A stretch of DNA of 64,000 bases from CAIKMD01 sp963740675 (lineage in GTDB: Bacteria > Pseudomonadota > Alphaproteobacteria > ATCC43930 > CGMCC-115725): positions 529,785 to 593,784 of the forward strand of contig CAVUFS010000007.1 of the NCBI GenBank assembly GCA_963740675.1. Reading direction: 5' to 3'. Each line of letters starts with the position of its first letter. Position 1 is the first letter of the stretch. The notes beneath the pieces were generated by a model that made no database searches, was not told the origin of the DNA, and was given only the letters and a program-made list of their open reading frames with translations. A program made the translations under genes and the position numbers. This document shows, one piece after another, positions 1-7,943 of this stretch.

Positions 1-134
1 TTCCCCCGCGTTTCGTTTTGCTCGCAAACAGTGCGCGGCATAACCTTGGCTTAACCTATAAACCTTCAAGACGCAGCGATTTCAAGCCTATCGTGGTTGC
101 ACAAAAACGCGGCCTCGTTCACGATAATCCCATC

Positions 135-431
135 ATGATCGGTCGGTTTTTTGGCTGGGTATTTCTGTTCATGGCTGCTGCGGTTGTGGCGCGCGACGGC
201 CTGGCTTGGCGCGACACCGAATTCTTGCGCCCCGAGACGTTCAATGCGCTTTGGTACGATTTGAGCGCCGGAAGCCTGGGCATTTTCCGCGGCGACGTGC
301 TGAACACGATGCCGTGGCTCTGGAATTATGTGCTGGGACCGGCGATGTCGCTGTGGGCGGCGCCGGTGCTGTTCGTGCTGTCGATGACGCTGCTCTGGGC
401 CGGGCGCGCCGGCGGACGGCGGCGGCGGTAA
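135..431 (+). CDS. small membrane protein of unknown function
   Basis: About 98 residues if started at the ATG at 135; an upstream in-frame TTG at 18 would add a polar, unlikely extension. It has an N-terminal hydrophobic segment (about residues 2-17), a middle part rich in Trp and acidic residues, and a second hydrophobic segment near the C-terminus (about 70-90) ending in an Arg-rich tail, so a two-pass inner-membrane protein is expected. It converges on lepA with only 6 bases between the stops. I recognise no family and no catalytic motif. The coding call rests on the coherent membrane topology and on the lack of a better antisense candidate. Confidence 0.6.
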   Translation: MIGRFFGWVFLFMAAAVVARDGLAWRDTEFLRPETFNALWYDLSAGSLGIFRGDVLNTMPWLWNYVLGPAMSLWAAPVLFVLSMTLLWAGRAGGRRRR

Positions 432-437
432 GTCGCG

Positions 438-2240
438 CTACTCGTCGCCCATCTTGAGGGCGGCGAGGAAGGCGGATTGCGGAATCTCCACCTGGCCGTA
501 TTGGCGCATGCGCTTGCGCCCTTCCTTCTGCTTTTCGAGCAGCTTGCGTTTGCGCGAGATGTCGCCGCCATAGCATTTGGCGAGCACGTCCTTGCGCAGC
601 GCCTTCACCGTTTCGCGCGCGATGACCTTGCCGCCGATCGCGGCCTGGATCGCGATCAGGAACAATTGCCGCGGGATCAGCTCTTTCAGCCGCTCGCACA
701 GCGCGCGGCCGCGCCGCTCGGCCTGGCTGCGATGGACGATGATCGCGAGTGCGTCGACCGGATCGCCATTGACCAGGATGTTGAGCAGCACGAGATCGCC
801 TTCCTGGTAGCCATCGACCTGATAGTCGAAGCTGGCATAACCGCGGCTGACCGATTTGAGGCGATCGTAGAAATCGAACACGACCTCGTTCAGCGGCAGG
901 CGATAGACCAGCATCGCGCGCTTGCCGGCGTAGGTCAGCTCTTTCTGGATGCCGCGCCGTTCCTCGCAGAGCGCGAGGATGCTGCCGAGATAGTCGTCCG
1001 GCACCAGAATGGTCGCTGTGATCCACGGCTCTTCGATATGATCAATGCGCACCGGATCCGGCATATCGACCGGATTGTGCAGCATCGTCATCGTGCCGTT
1101 GGTGAGATGGATGTGATAAACGACCGACGGCGCGGTCGCGATCAGGTCGAGATCGAATTCGCGCTCCAGCCGTTCCTGGATGATCTCCAGATGCAAGAGA
1201 CCCAGGAAGCCGCAGCGATAGCCGAAGCCCAGCGCGACCGAGGTCTCCGGCTCGAATTCGAAGCTTGAATCGTTGAGGCGAAGCTTGGCGAGGCTGTCGC
1301 GCAGCTTCTCGTAATCGGCGGCATCGGTCGGGAACAGGCCGCAGAACACGACCGGCTGCACGGGCTTGAAGCCAGGCAGCGGCTCTGCCGCGAGACGCTT
1401 TTCGTCAGTGATGGTGTCGCCGACCTTACAATCGGCCACCGTCTTGATGCCGGCAGTGATAAAGCCGATCTCGCCCGGGCCGAGCTCGGGCACGGTCACG
1501 CCTTTGGGCGTGAACACACCAACCCGCTCGACCCCATGCGTCGCGCCGGTTGCCATCATGCAAATCTTCATGCCCGCCTTGAGCACGCCGTCCTTCACGC
1601 GCACCAGCGTGACGACGCCGAGATAGGAATCGTACCAGCTATCGACCAGCAGCGCCTTCAAGGGCGCGGCCGCATCGCCGGTCGGCGGCGGCAGACGCTC
1701 GACCAGCGCCTCGAGCACGCCCTGGATGTTGAGGCCGGTCTTGGCCGAAATCTCCACGGCATTGGATGCGTCGAGACCGATGACTTCCTCGATCTGCTCT
1801 TTCACGCGATCAGGCTCGGCCGCGGGCAGGTCGATCTTGTTGAGCACGGGCACGATCTCATGCCCGGCATCGATCGCTTGATAGACATTGGCGAGGGTCT
1901 GCGCCTCGACGCCCTGGCTGGCATCGACCACCAGCAGCGAGCCTTCGCAGGCGGCGAGCGAGCGGCTTACCTCATAGGCGAAATCGACATGGCCGGGCGT
2001 GTCCATGAGATTGAGCTCATAGGTCTCGCCGCTCTTGGCCTTGTAATTGAGGCGCACGGTCTGCGCCTTGATCGTGATGCCGCGCTCGCGCTCGATATCC
2101 ATGGAATCGAGCACCTGGGCGCGCATCTCGCGCGATTCGAGTCCACCGCAAAATTCGATCAGCCGGTCGGCGAGCGTCGACTTGCCGTGGTCGATATGCG
2201 CGATGATGGCGAAGTTTCGGATATGCCGAAGATCGGTCAT
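438..2240 (-). CDS. lepA: elongation factor 4 (LepA), ribosome back-translocating GTPase
   Basis: 600 residues, the usual length for LepA/EF4. The N-terminal GTPase domain shows the P-loop AHIDHGKST (residues 14-22), the switch-II motif DTPGHVDF (80-87) and NKID (134-137). The characteristic Lys/Arg-rich LepA C-terminal domain follows the EF-G-like domains III-V. LepA acts on stalled or mistranslocated ribosomes and helps 30S maturation. It stands alone on the minus strand and converges with the small membrane protein at 431. The ATG at 2240 starts directly at the conserved MTDLRHIRNF sequence. No defect is seen. Confidence 0.98.
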   Translation of the reverse strand: MTDLRHIRNFAIIAHIDHGKSTLADRLIEFCGGLESREMRAQVLDSMDIERERGITIKAQTVRLNYKAKSGETYELNLMDTPGHVDFAYEVSRSLAACEGSLLVVDASQGVEAQTLANVYQAIDAGHEIVPVLNKIDLPAAEPDRVKEQIEEVIGLDASNAVEISAKTGLNIQGVLEALVERLPPPTGDAAAPLKALLVDSWYDSYLGVVTLVRVKDGVLKAGMKICMMATGATHGVERVGVFTPKGVTVPELGPGEIGFITAGIKTVADCKVGDTITDEKRLAAEPLPGFKPVQPVVFCGLFPTDAADYEKLRDSLAKLRLNDSSFEFEPETSVALGFGYRCGFLGLLHLEIIQERLEREFDLDLIATAPSVVYHIHLTNGTMTMLHNPVDMPDPVRIDHIEEPWITATILVPDDYLGSILALCEERRGIQKELTYAGKRAMLVYRLPLNEVVFDFYDRLKSVSRGYASFDYQVDGYQEGDLVLLNILVNGDPVDALAIIVHRSQAERRGRALCERLKELIPRQLFLIAIQAAIGGKVIARETVKALRKDVLAKCYGGDISRKRKLLEKQKEGRKRMRQYGQVEIPQSAFLAALKMGDE

Positions 2241-2336
2241 GCCTGAGGCAGAACATAGGAAATGGCGCGCGCTGCCGCAACCGGCGCCGGCGCCTAAGCC
2301 GCTGAAAATCCCGGAATTCTGCGCGAAAGCAGCCGC

Positions 2337-2657
2337 TTAAGGCGAAAACCCGCCCGGCGGCGGCGCCGGATGGTCTTCGGCATCGACCCAATCGGTGAAT
2401 TTCTCGATCGATGCATCGAGATCGCTGGCAAGCTTGTGGACTATCGAATGCTGCTCGGGCCGCGCCCCTGTGCCCTGGGCGGTCGCCATCGCTTGGCTGA
2501 GCTCCCGGTGCCGCGCCTCGATTACGGCGAGCTCGTCGCGCAGTTGCTGCTCCCGGTTCGTTCCCGTTTTAACGCGCTGGCGCAAGGAATTGATGCGCGC
2601 GCCGAGGTCGTCAACGCGCCGTTGCATGTCGCCTAGGTCGATTTTCGTATCAGCCAT
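2337..2657 (-). CDS. small coiled-coil protein of unknown function
   Basis: 106 residues. The first two thirds form a heptad-like, charged helix (ADTKIDLGDMQRRVDDLGAR onward) with Arg/Glu/Leu spacing typical of a coiled coil. The tail carries a DWVDAEDHPAPPPGG Pro/Gly-rich end. There is no signal peptide or membrane segment. It lies downstream of pheT on the same strand with about 87 bases between them, and rc 2658-2680 has an AGGAGAA ribosome-binding site in front of the ATG. I cannot assign a family. It could be a cell-division or nucleoid-associated accessory protein, but nothing in the sequence proves that. Confidence 0.7.
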   Translation of the reverse strand: MADTKIDLGDMQRRVDDLGARINSLRQRVKTGTNREQQLRDELAVIEARHRELSQAMATAQGTGARPEQHSIVHKLASDLDASIEKFTDWVDAEDHPAPPPGGFSP

Positions 2658-2744
2658 CGTAGGTTCTCCTGCCGCTCTGTCCTCCCTTCAACACCGAAAG
2701 GGGCGCGAGTGTTCGCAGCTCCGCGGGAGGAACGGGGCTGGAGA

Positions 2745-5141
2745 TCAGCGGCGCAGCGTGCCGCCGGTGGCTTTCTCGACCGCGGCGATCAGTTTCTGGC
2801 TGAAAGCCTCGATCGCTTCGTCGGTCAACGTTGCTTCGACCGGCTGCAGCACCACGGTCATGGCGAGCGATTTCTTGCCCGGATCGACGCCCTTGCCGCG
2901 ATACACGTCGAACAGCCGGACATCGGCGATGAGCTTGCGATCGACGCCGCGGGCGGCGCGCAGCATCGTTTCGGCGGCAACGCTTTCATCGACGAGGAAG
3001 GCGAAATCGCGCTCGACCGGCTGGAACGGCGAGAGGATGAGCAGCGGCCGCGCCTTGCCGGAGCGCGCGCGTGGCGCCGGCACCGCATCGAGGAACACTT
3101 CGAAACCGACCGCCGGACCGGCAATGCCCATCGCCGCAAGGATGCCGGGATGGATCTCGCCGAATTGCGCCAGCGGCTTGTTGCCCTGTTTCAGCACGCC
3201 CGAGCGGCCGGGGTGATACCAGGAAGGCGCGTCGGTGGTGACTTGCAGGCTTTCCACGGCGACACCGGCCGCGGTCAGCGCGGCGAGCGCATCGGCCTTG
3301 GCGAGCAGCGCATCGACCGGCCGGCCCGGTTCGTCCCAGCGCTTCGTGCCGGTGCTGCCGTTGCGCAGCCCCGTCGCGGTCGCGATCTGACCTTCGGGCG
3401 TGTCGTCCTTGTAGAACGGCCCGATCTCGAACAGCGCGCCATTGGCGAAGCCGCGATCGGCGTTGCGCTGCGCCGCCGCCAGCAGATTCGGCAGGATCGA
3501 CGGCCGCATCACATCGAGATCGGCGCTGATCGGATTGGCGAGGGTCAGCGCTTCGCTGCCACCGCCGAACAGCTCGGCCTGCGTGCGCGGCAGGAACGAG
3601 AAGGTCACCGCTTCGACGAGACCGCGCGACGCCAGGGTGCGCCGGATTTGCACGGCGCGACGTTGCGCAGGCGTGAGTGCTGGCTTCGGCAGCACGCTAT
3701 CGCGTGCCAGCGGCACGACGGGAATTTCCTCATAACCGCGGATGCGGAGAATCTCTTCGACGAGATCGGCTTCGCCTTCGATATCGGCGCGCCAGGACGG
3801 CGCCTCGACCGCGAAACCGTCGCCATCGTTCGCGAGCTTGCAGCCGAGGTCTTCGAGGATGCGCCGCTGATCGGGCGCCGAGATCGCGACACCGCCGAGC
3901 GTCTCGACGCGATCCGCGCGCAAATGATAGCGTCGCTGCCAATCCGGCACGGCGCCGGCGGTCGTGACCTTGCTCGGCGTGCCGCCGCATATCTCGATGA
4001 TCAGCCGCGTTGCGATCTCGAGACCGGGCGCGGTGAATTCGGGATCGATGCCGCGCTCGAAGCGATAGCGTGCATCGCTTTGCAATTGCAGCTTGCGGCC
4101 GGTCGCGGCGGTGCGCACAGGATCGAACAGCGCCGCCTCAATGAAGACATTTACGGTTGAGTCGCCGCACGCGCTGCTCTCGCCGCCGATGACGCCACCG
4201 AGGCTAAGCGCGCCGCTCTTATCGGCGATCACCGTCATGCTCTCATCGAGCGCATAGCTCTTGCCGTTCAGTGCGGCGAGTTCCTCGCCGGCGCGGCCAC
4301 CGCGCAAGGTGAGATCGCCCTGCAGCTTGTCGGCATCGAAGACATGCAACGGCCGGTCGAGATCGTAAGTGAGGAAATTGGTCACATCGACCAGCGCGGA
4401 AATCGGACGCAGCCCGATCGCGGTCAGGCGATCTTGCAGCCAGCGCGGGCTCGGCCCGTTTTTCACGCCGCGAATGAGGCGGCCGAGGAACAGCGGACAG
4501 GCTTTCGCATCCGGCCCTTCGAGATGCACCTTGATCGGCGAATCGAACTGGCCGGCGACCGCGGTGGTTTCGATCGGCTTCAGCTTGCCGAGACCCGACG
4601 CGGCGAGATCGCGTGCGAGGCCGCGCACGCCCAAACAATCGGCGCGGTTCGGCGTGATCTTCACATCGAGCACCGGATCGTCGAGACCCATCGCCTCGGC
4701 GAACCTCGTCCCCGGCTTCAGATCGCCCGGCAATTCGATGATGCCTTCGTGATCCTCGCTGAGCTTCAGCTCGTAGCCCGAGCACATCATGCCGTTGGAT
4801 TTGACGCCGCGAATCTCGCCGACCTTCAGCACCATGCCGTTGCGCGGGATGGTCACGCCCGGCGACGCAAACACACCGGTGAGGCCGGCGCGCGCATTGG
4901 GCGCACCGCACACGACTTCGACCACGCCCTTGCCGGCATCGACTTGCAGCAGCCTCAGCCGGTCGGCATTGGGATGCGGCTTGGCGTCGACGACATGGCC
5001 GATGACAAATCCGGAAAGGTCCTTGGCGCGGTTCTCGACCAATTCGACCTCGAGACCGAGCATCACCAAGCGCCGCACGATCTCATCGAGCGGCGCATCC
5101 GTCTCAAGATGCGTTTTGAGCCAGCCGAGCGTCGTCTTCAT
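2745..5141 (-). CDS. pheT: phenylalanyl-tRNA synthetase beta subunit
   Basis: 798 residues from the ATG at 5141. The start is fixed by the conserved MKTTLGWLKTHL N-terminus and by the ATGA overlap with the pheS stop at 5138; a longer in-frame ORF from 5201 is not needed. The order is B1, a tRNA-binding OB fold (around residues 40-150), the B3/B4 editing region, B5, and the C-terminal ferredoxin-like anticodon-binding domain (last 95 residues or so, containing PFQPVERDFAFLVDE). With PheS it forms the alpha2-beta2 enzyme that charges tRNA-Phe. Translational coupling to pheS through the 4-base overlap is likely. Confidence 0.97.
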   Translation of the reverse strand: MKTTLGWLKTHLETDAPLDEIVRRLVMLGLEVELVENRAKDLSGFVIGHVVDAKPHPNADRLRLLQVDAGKGVVEVVCGAPNARAGLTGVFASPGVTIPRNGMVLKVGEIRGVKSNGMMCSGYELKLSEDHEGIIELPGDLKPGTRFAEAMGLDDPVLDVKITPNRADCLGVRGLARDLAASGLGKLKPIETTAVAGQFDSPIKVHLEGPDAKACPLFLGRLIRGVKNGPSPRWLQDRLTAIGLRPISALVDVTNFLTYDLDRPLHVFDADKLQGDLTLRGGRAGEELAALNGKSYALDESMTVIADKSGALSLGGVIGGESSACGDSTVNVFIEAALFDPVRTAATGRKLQLQSDARYRFERGIDPEFTAPGLEIATRLIIEICGGTPSKVTTAGAVPDWQRRYHLRADRVETLGGVAISAPDQRRILEDLGCKLANDGDGFAVEAPSWRADIEGEADLVEEILRIRGYEEIPVVPLARDSVLPKPALTPAQRRAVQIRRTLASRGLVEAVTFSFLPRTQAELFGGGSEALTLANPISADLDVMRPSILPNLLAAAQRNADRGFANGALFEIGPFYKDDTPEGQIATATGLRNGSTGTKRWDEPGRPVDALLAKADALAALTAAGVAVESLQVTTDAPSWYHPGRSGVLKQGNKPLAQFGEIHPGILAAMGIAGPAVGFEVFLDAVPAPRARSGKARPLLILSPFQPVERDFAFLVDESVAAETMLRAARGVDRKLIADVRLFDVYRGKGVDPGKKSLAMTVVLQPVEATLTDEAIEAFSQKLIAAVEKATGGTLRR

Positions 5142-6214
5142 CGCGTGCCCGACACCAGCGAAGGCTGCTCCAGCGGCAGGAAGCCGTAATGCCGAAGCCA
5201 CCGCAGATCGCTTTCATAGAACGTGCGCAGATCGGGGATGCCGTATTTCAGCATCGCGATGCGCTCGATTCCCATGCCGAAGGCGAAGCCCTGATACTCG
5301 GCGGGATCGAGGCCGCAATTGGCAAGCACTTTGGGATGCACCATCCCGCAGCCCAGAATCTCGAGCCAATCGGCACCGGCGCCGATCTTCAAGCCGCCGC
5401 CTTCGCGCGAGCAGCCGATATCGACCTCGGCCGATGGCTCGGTGAAGGGGAAATAGCTCGGGCGGAAACGCACCGGCAGATCGTCGACATCGAAGAACGT
5501 GCGGCAGAATTCGATGAGGCAGCCTTTGAGATGCCCCATATGAATGTTCTTCTCGATCACCAGCCCTTCGACCTGATGGAACATCGGCGAATGGGTCGCG
5601 TCGTGATCGCTGCGGAAGGTGCGGCCGGGCACGATGATGCGGATCGGCGGCTTGCCACTCATCATCGTGCGGATCTGCACCGGCGATGTATGCGTGCGGA
5701 GCACCTTGCGGCTGCCATCGGCGGCGCGCGGCGTCAGATAGAACGTGTCGTGCTCTTGCCGCGCCGGATGCTCGGGCGGGATGTTGAGCGCCGTAAAGTT
5801 ATGAAAGTCATCTTCAATGTGAGGCCCTTCGGCGACGGTGAAGCCCATCTCTCCGAAGATCGCGATCAGCTCGTCGATGGTCTGGCTGATCGGATGAACG
5901 CGGCCGTCGATATCGGCCTTCACCGGTAAGGTGACGTCGATGCGCTCTTCCTTGAGGCGCTGATCCAGCGCCGCGCGATCGTGCTTTTGCTTCGCGCCGC
6001 CGAGCGCTTCCTCGACCGCGCCTTTGAGCTGATTGAGCGCGGCGCCGCGCGCCTTGCGCTCATCCGGCGCGAGGCCGCCGAGTGTCTTCAGCAGCGCGGT
6101 GAGCTGGCCGCTGCGGCCGAGAATCGAGACGCGTAGCTGCTCCAGCGCGTCGGCATTGTCTGCCGTCGCGATCTGGCGCAGCCAGTCTTCACGAACCGCG
6201 TCGAGATTTTCCAC
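5138..6214 (-). CDS. pheS: phenylalanyl-tRNA synthetase alpha subunit
   Basis: 358 residues, the full family length. An N-terminal coiled-coil tRNA-binding arm (residues 1-100) precedes the class II catalytic core, with motif 2 at FRSDHDATHSPMFHQVEGLV and motif 3 at GMGIERIAMLKYG. It makes Phe-AMP and charges tRNA-Phe together with PheT. It sits 8 bases downstream of rplT and overlaps pheT by 4 bases, the standard rpmI-rplT-pheS-pheT arrangement. The start at 6214 (MENLDAVREDWL) matches the family. Confidence 0.98.
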   Translation of the reverse strand: MENLDAVREDWLRQIATADNADALEQLRVSILGRSGQLTALLKTLGGLAPDERKARGAALNQLKGAVEEALGGAKQKHDRAALDQRLKEERIDVTLPVKADIDGRVHPISQTIDELIAIFGEMGFTVAEGPHIEDDFHNFTALNIPPEHPARQEHDTFYLTPRAADGSRKVLRTHTSPVQIRTMMSGKPPIRIIVPGRTFRSDHDATHSPMFHQVEGLVIEKNIHMGHLKGCLIEFCRTFFDVDDLPVRFRPSYFPFTEPSAEVDIGCSREGGGLKIGAGADWLEILGCGMVHPKVLANCGLDPAEYQGFAFGMGIERIAMLKYGIPDLRTFYESDLRWLRHYGFLPLEQPSLVSGTR

Positions 6215-6222
6215 CGCGGCCC

Positions 6223-6585
6223 TCAGGCCTGGGTGAGTGCCGCTTGTGCCTGGGCCACGATCGCCTGAAACGCCGCCGCGTCGCGCGCCGCGAGATCGGC
6301 GAGCACTTTGCGATCGAGCTCGATGCCCGCGCGCTTCAGGCCGTTGATAAATTGCGAGTAGGTCAGGCCGCCTTCGCGAGCGCCGGCATTGATGCGCTGG
6401 ATCCAGAGCGCGCGGAAATTGCGCTTCTTGGCGCGCCGGTCGCGATAGGCGTATTGCAGCCCCTTCTCGACCTTCTCGACCGCGATCCGGAAGCTGGTAT
6501 GCGCCCGGCCGCGATAGCCCTTCGCGAGATTCAGGACCTTCTTGTGACGGGCACGCGCCGTCACACCGCGTTTCACATGCGCCAT
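6223..6585 (-). CDS. rplT: 50S ribosomal protein L20
   Basis: 120 residues, very basic, beginning MAHVKRGVTARARHKKVL, which is diagnostic for bL20. It binds 23S rRNA early in 50S assembly and in many bacteria represses its own operon by binding the leader or the intercistronic mRNA. It follows rpmI with a 4-base gap and precedes pheS by 8 bases. No anomaly is seen. Confidence 0.99.
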   Translation of the reverse strand: MAHVKRGVTARARHKKVLNLAKGYRGRAHTSFRIAVEKVEKGLQYAYRDRRAKKRNFRALWIQRINAGAREGGLTYSQFINGLKRAGIELDRKVLADLAARDAAAFQAIVAQAQAALTQA

Positions 6586-6589
6586 TTGC

Positions 6590-6790
6590 CTACCTCAGAT
6601 ACGGCATATAGGTGAGGACGAGATTGGCATCGCCGTCGCGCAGGATCATGCTGCCACGGGCCTTGCGCTTCATGCTCTTCGGCTTCGAGATCAGGCGATG
6701 GCGCTTATGCGCAACGCCGGCCTTGATTTTGCCCGTCGCGGTGCGCGAGAAGCGCTTTTTGGCGCCGCTCTTGGTCTTCATCTTGGGCAT
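6590..6790 (-). CDS. rpmI: 50S ribosomal protein L35
   Basis: 66 residues, basic, beginning MPKMKTKSGAKKRF and ending in the family's hydrophobic tail VLTYMPYLR. The upstream AAAGGAT gives a good ribosome-binding site. In most proteobacteria infC is immediately upstream. Here the next gene upstream is a LysR regulator and infC lies 6.8 kb away, so rpmI is the first gene of its own transcription unit, with its own promoter and a hairpin leader. Confidence 0.98.
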   Translation of the reverse strand: MPKMKTKSGAKKRFSRTATGKIKAGVAHKRHRLISKPKSMKRKARGSMILRDGDANLVLTYMPYLR

Positions 6791-6824
6791 TTTTTATCCT
6801 TTCACTTCAAGGATTTAATACAAA

Positions 6825-6862
6825 GGACCGCGAGGCATGCCCGTTTTCGAAGCCAGCGGTCC
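6825..6862 (-). promoter_or_regulatory. hairpin in the rpmI leader (possible r-protein or attenuation site)
   Basis: On the minus strand the leader has a 7-bp stem GGACCGC/GCGGTCC extended inward by GGC/GCC across small bulges. The 3' arm is followed by CCTTTGTATT. It lies between the inferred transcription start (about 6870) and the rpmI ribosome-binding site. It could be an L20 autoregulatory target or a weak attenuator. The sequence shows only the fold potential. Confidence 0.4.
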
Positions 6863-6876
6863 TGGATGAGCCGCGG

Positions 6877-6905
6877 GTTATATCGGCGGATGGTCGAAAA
6901 AGCAA
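6877..6905 (-). promoter_or_regulatory. sigma-70 promoter for rpmI-rplT-pheST
   Basis: On the minus strand, TTGCTT (6905-6900), a 17-base spacer and TATAAC (6882-6877). The -10 box matches five of six consensus bases and the spacing is optimal. It would start transcription near 6870, about 80 bases before rpmI. Its presence fits the physical separation of rpmI from infC. Confidence 0.55.
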
Positions 6906-6919
6906 GCGCGGCGGGGCGG

Positions 6920-7822
6920 TTAGCGGAGGGTCAGATCCGGCCGGATCGACGATTTCGCGAAGGAGAGGAAGGTCAGTGCCGCCTGCCCGAGCGGCCGGTC
7001 ATTCGGCCAGGCCAGTCCGACCTCGCGCCGGGCTTTGGGCTCGGCGATGCGCAGGGCCTTTACATGGGGGACGCGGACATAGTCGGGCGGGAACACGGCG
7101 ATGCCGAGCCCGGCGGCGACGAATCCCATCAGATAGGAGCCATCATCGCATTCGAGACTGATCGTGGGCGAAAACCCGGCGGCGCGAAAGATGCGATCGA
7201 CGAGACCGCGGAAAGCGTGGCCGGTCTTGAAACAGACGAAGGGCTCGTTCCGCACCTCGCTCAGCGATACCGTACGGCGATGCGCCAAGCGATGGGCGGT
7301 GGGCACCACCAGCAACAGCTCTTGCGAGGCGAGCTTGATCCAGGAGAAACGCGCCAAATCCTCGATCCGCGGAATGAAGGCGAAATCGAGCTGCGATTGC
7401 CGCATGCCCTCTTCGAGACCGGTGCTGTTGTTTTGATAAAGCGCGATCGGCACATCGGGATGCTTCGCCTTGAAGCGCCGAACGAGTTTGGGAATGAAAT
7501 TGTAGCCAAGCGTGCGCAAGAAACCGATCGAGATGCCGTCGCTTGTCGCTTCCGCGCTTTCCCTGATCTCTGCGAGCCCTTCTTCGATCGCGGTGAAGCC
7601 GCGCTCGACGCTGCGCAGCAAAGTCTCGCCGCTGCGCGTCAGGCGGATGGCGCGGCCGGTGCGCTCGAACAGCGCGATGCCGAGATCGGCTTCAAGACCG
7701 GCAATGGCGCGGCTGAGCGCCGGCTGGCTGACGCCGAGATGCTCGGCAGCCCGCGTCACATGCTGAAACCGGCCGGCGGCGCGAAAATGCTCGAGCTGGT
7801 TCAACTTGAGACGTTGCGACAT
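6920..7822 (-). CDS. LysR-type transcriptional regulator
   Basis: 300 residues. The N-terminal winged helix-turn-helix (residues 5-60, with HVTRAAEHLGVSQPALSRAI) is typical of LysR regulators, followed by a PBP2-like effector domain from about residue 90. It is transcribed divergently from the Gfo/Idh/MocA-Rieske-TctCAB genes, the usual position for a LysR activator of a catabolic operon that senses the substrate or an intermediate. A TTATG-N4-CATAA palindrome in the 121-base intergenic region is a candidate operator. The target operon is inferred from position. Confidence 0.93.
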   Translation of the reverse strand: MSQRLKLNQLEHFRAAGRFQHVTRAAEHLGVSQPALSRAIAGLEADLGIALFERTGRAIRLTRSGETLLRSVERGFTAIEEGLAEIRESAEATSDGISIGFLRTLGYNFIPKLVRRFKAKHPDVPIALYQNNSTGLEEGMRQSQLDFAFIPRIEDLARFSWIKLASQELLLVVPTAHRLAHRRTVSLSEVRNEPFVCFKTGHAFRGLVDRIFRAAGFSPTISLECDDGSYLMGFVAAGLGIAVFPPDYVRVPHVKALRIAEPKARREVGLAWPNDRPLGQAALTFLSFAKSSIRPDLTLR

Positions 7823-7849
7823 TCTGCACCTCCGCCGCGCCCACAGCCT

Positions 7850-7876
7850 TATGCAATTTGGTTATGATAGCATAAT
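7850..7876. promoter_or_regulatory. candidate LysR operator in the divergent intergenic region
   Basis: A perfect inverted repeat TTATG-ATAG-CATAA lies at 7863-7876. A further TTATGC half site at 7850-7855 pairs with the GCATAA at 7871-7876 at a longer spacing. LysR regulators usually bind such interrupted AT-rich palindromes containing a T-N11-A core between divergent promoters. No other obvious palindrome exists in 7823-7943. Confidence 0.5.
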
Positions 7877-7943
7877 CACAACTCATTGGTACGGGTCCGG
7901 GCGTGCGGGTTAACGTCAGCACTAGGGTAGGAACGCAGAGAAA

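Noticed and set aside
2709..4160. 483-residue plus-strand open frame opposite pheT
   Set aside because: Lies wholly within an unambiguous pheT; no homologous motifs.
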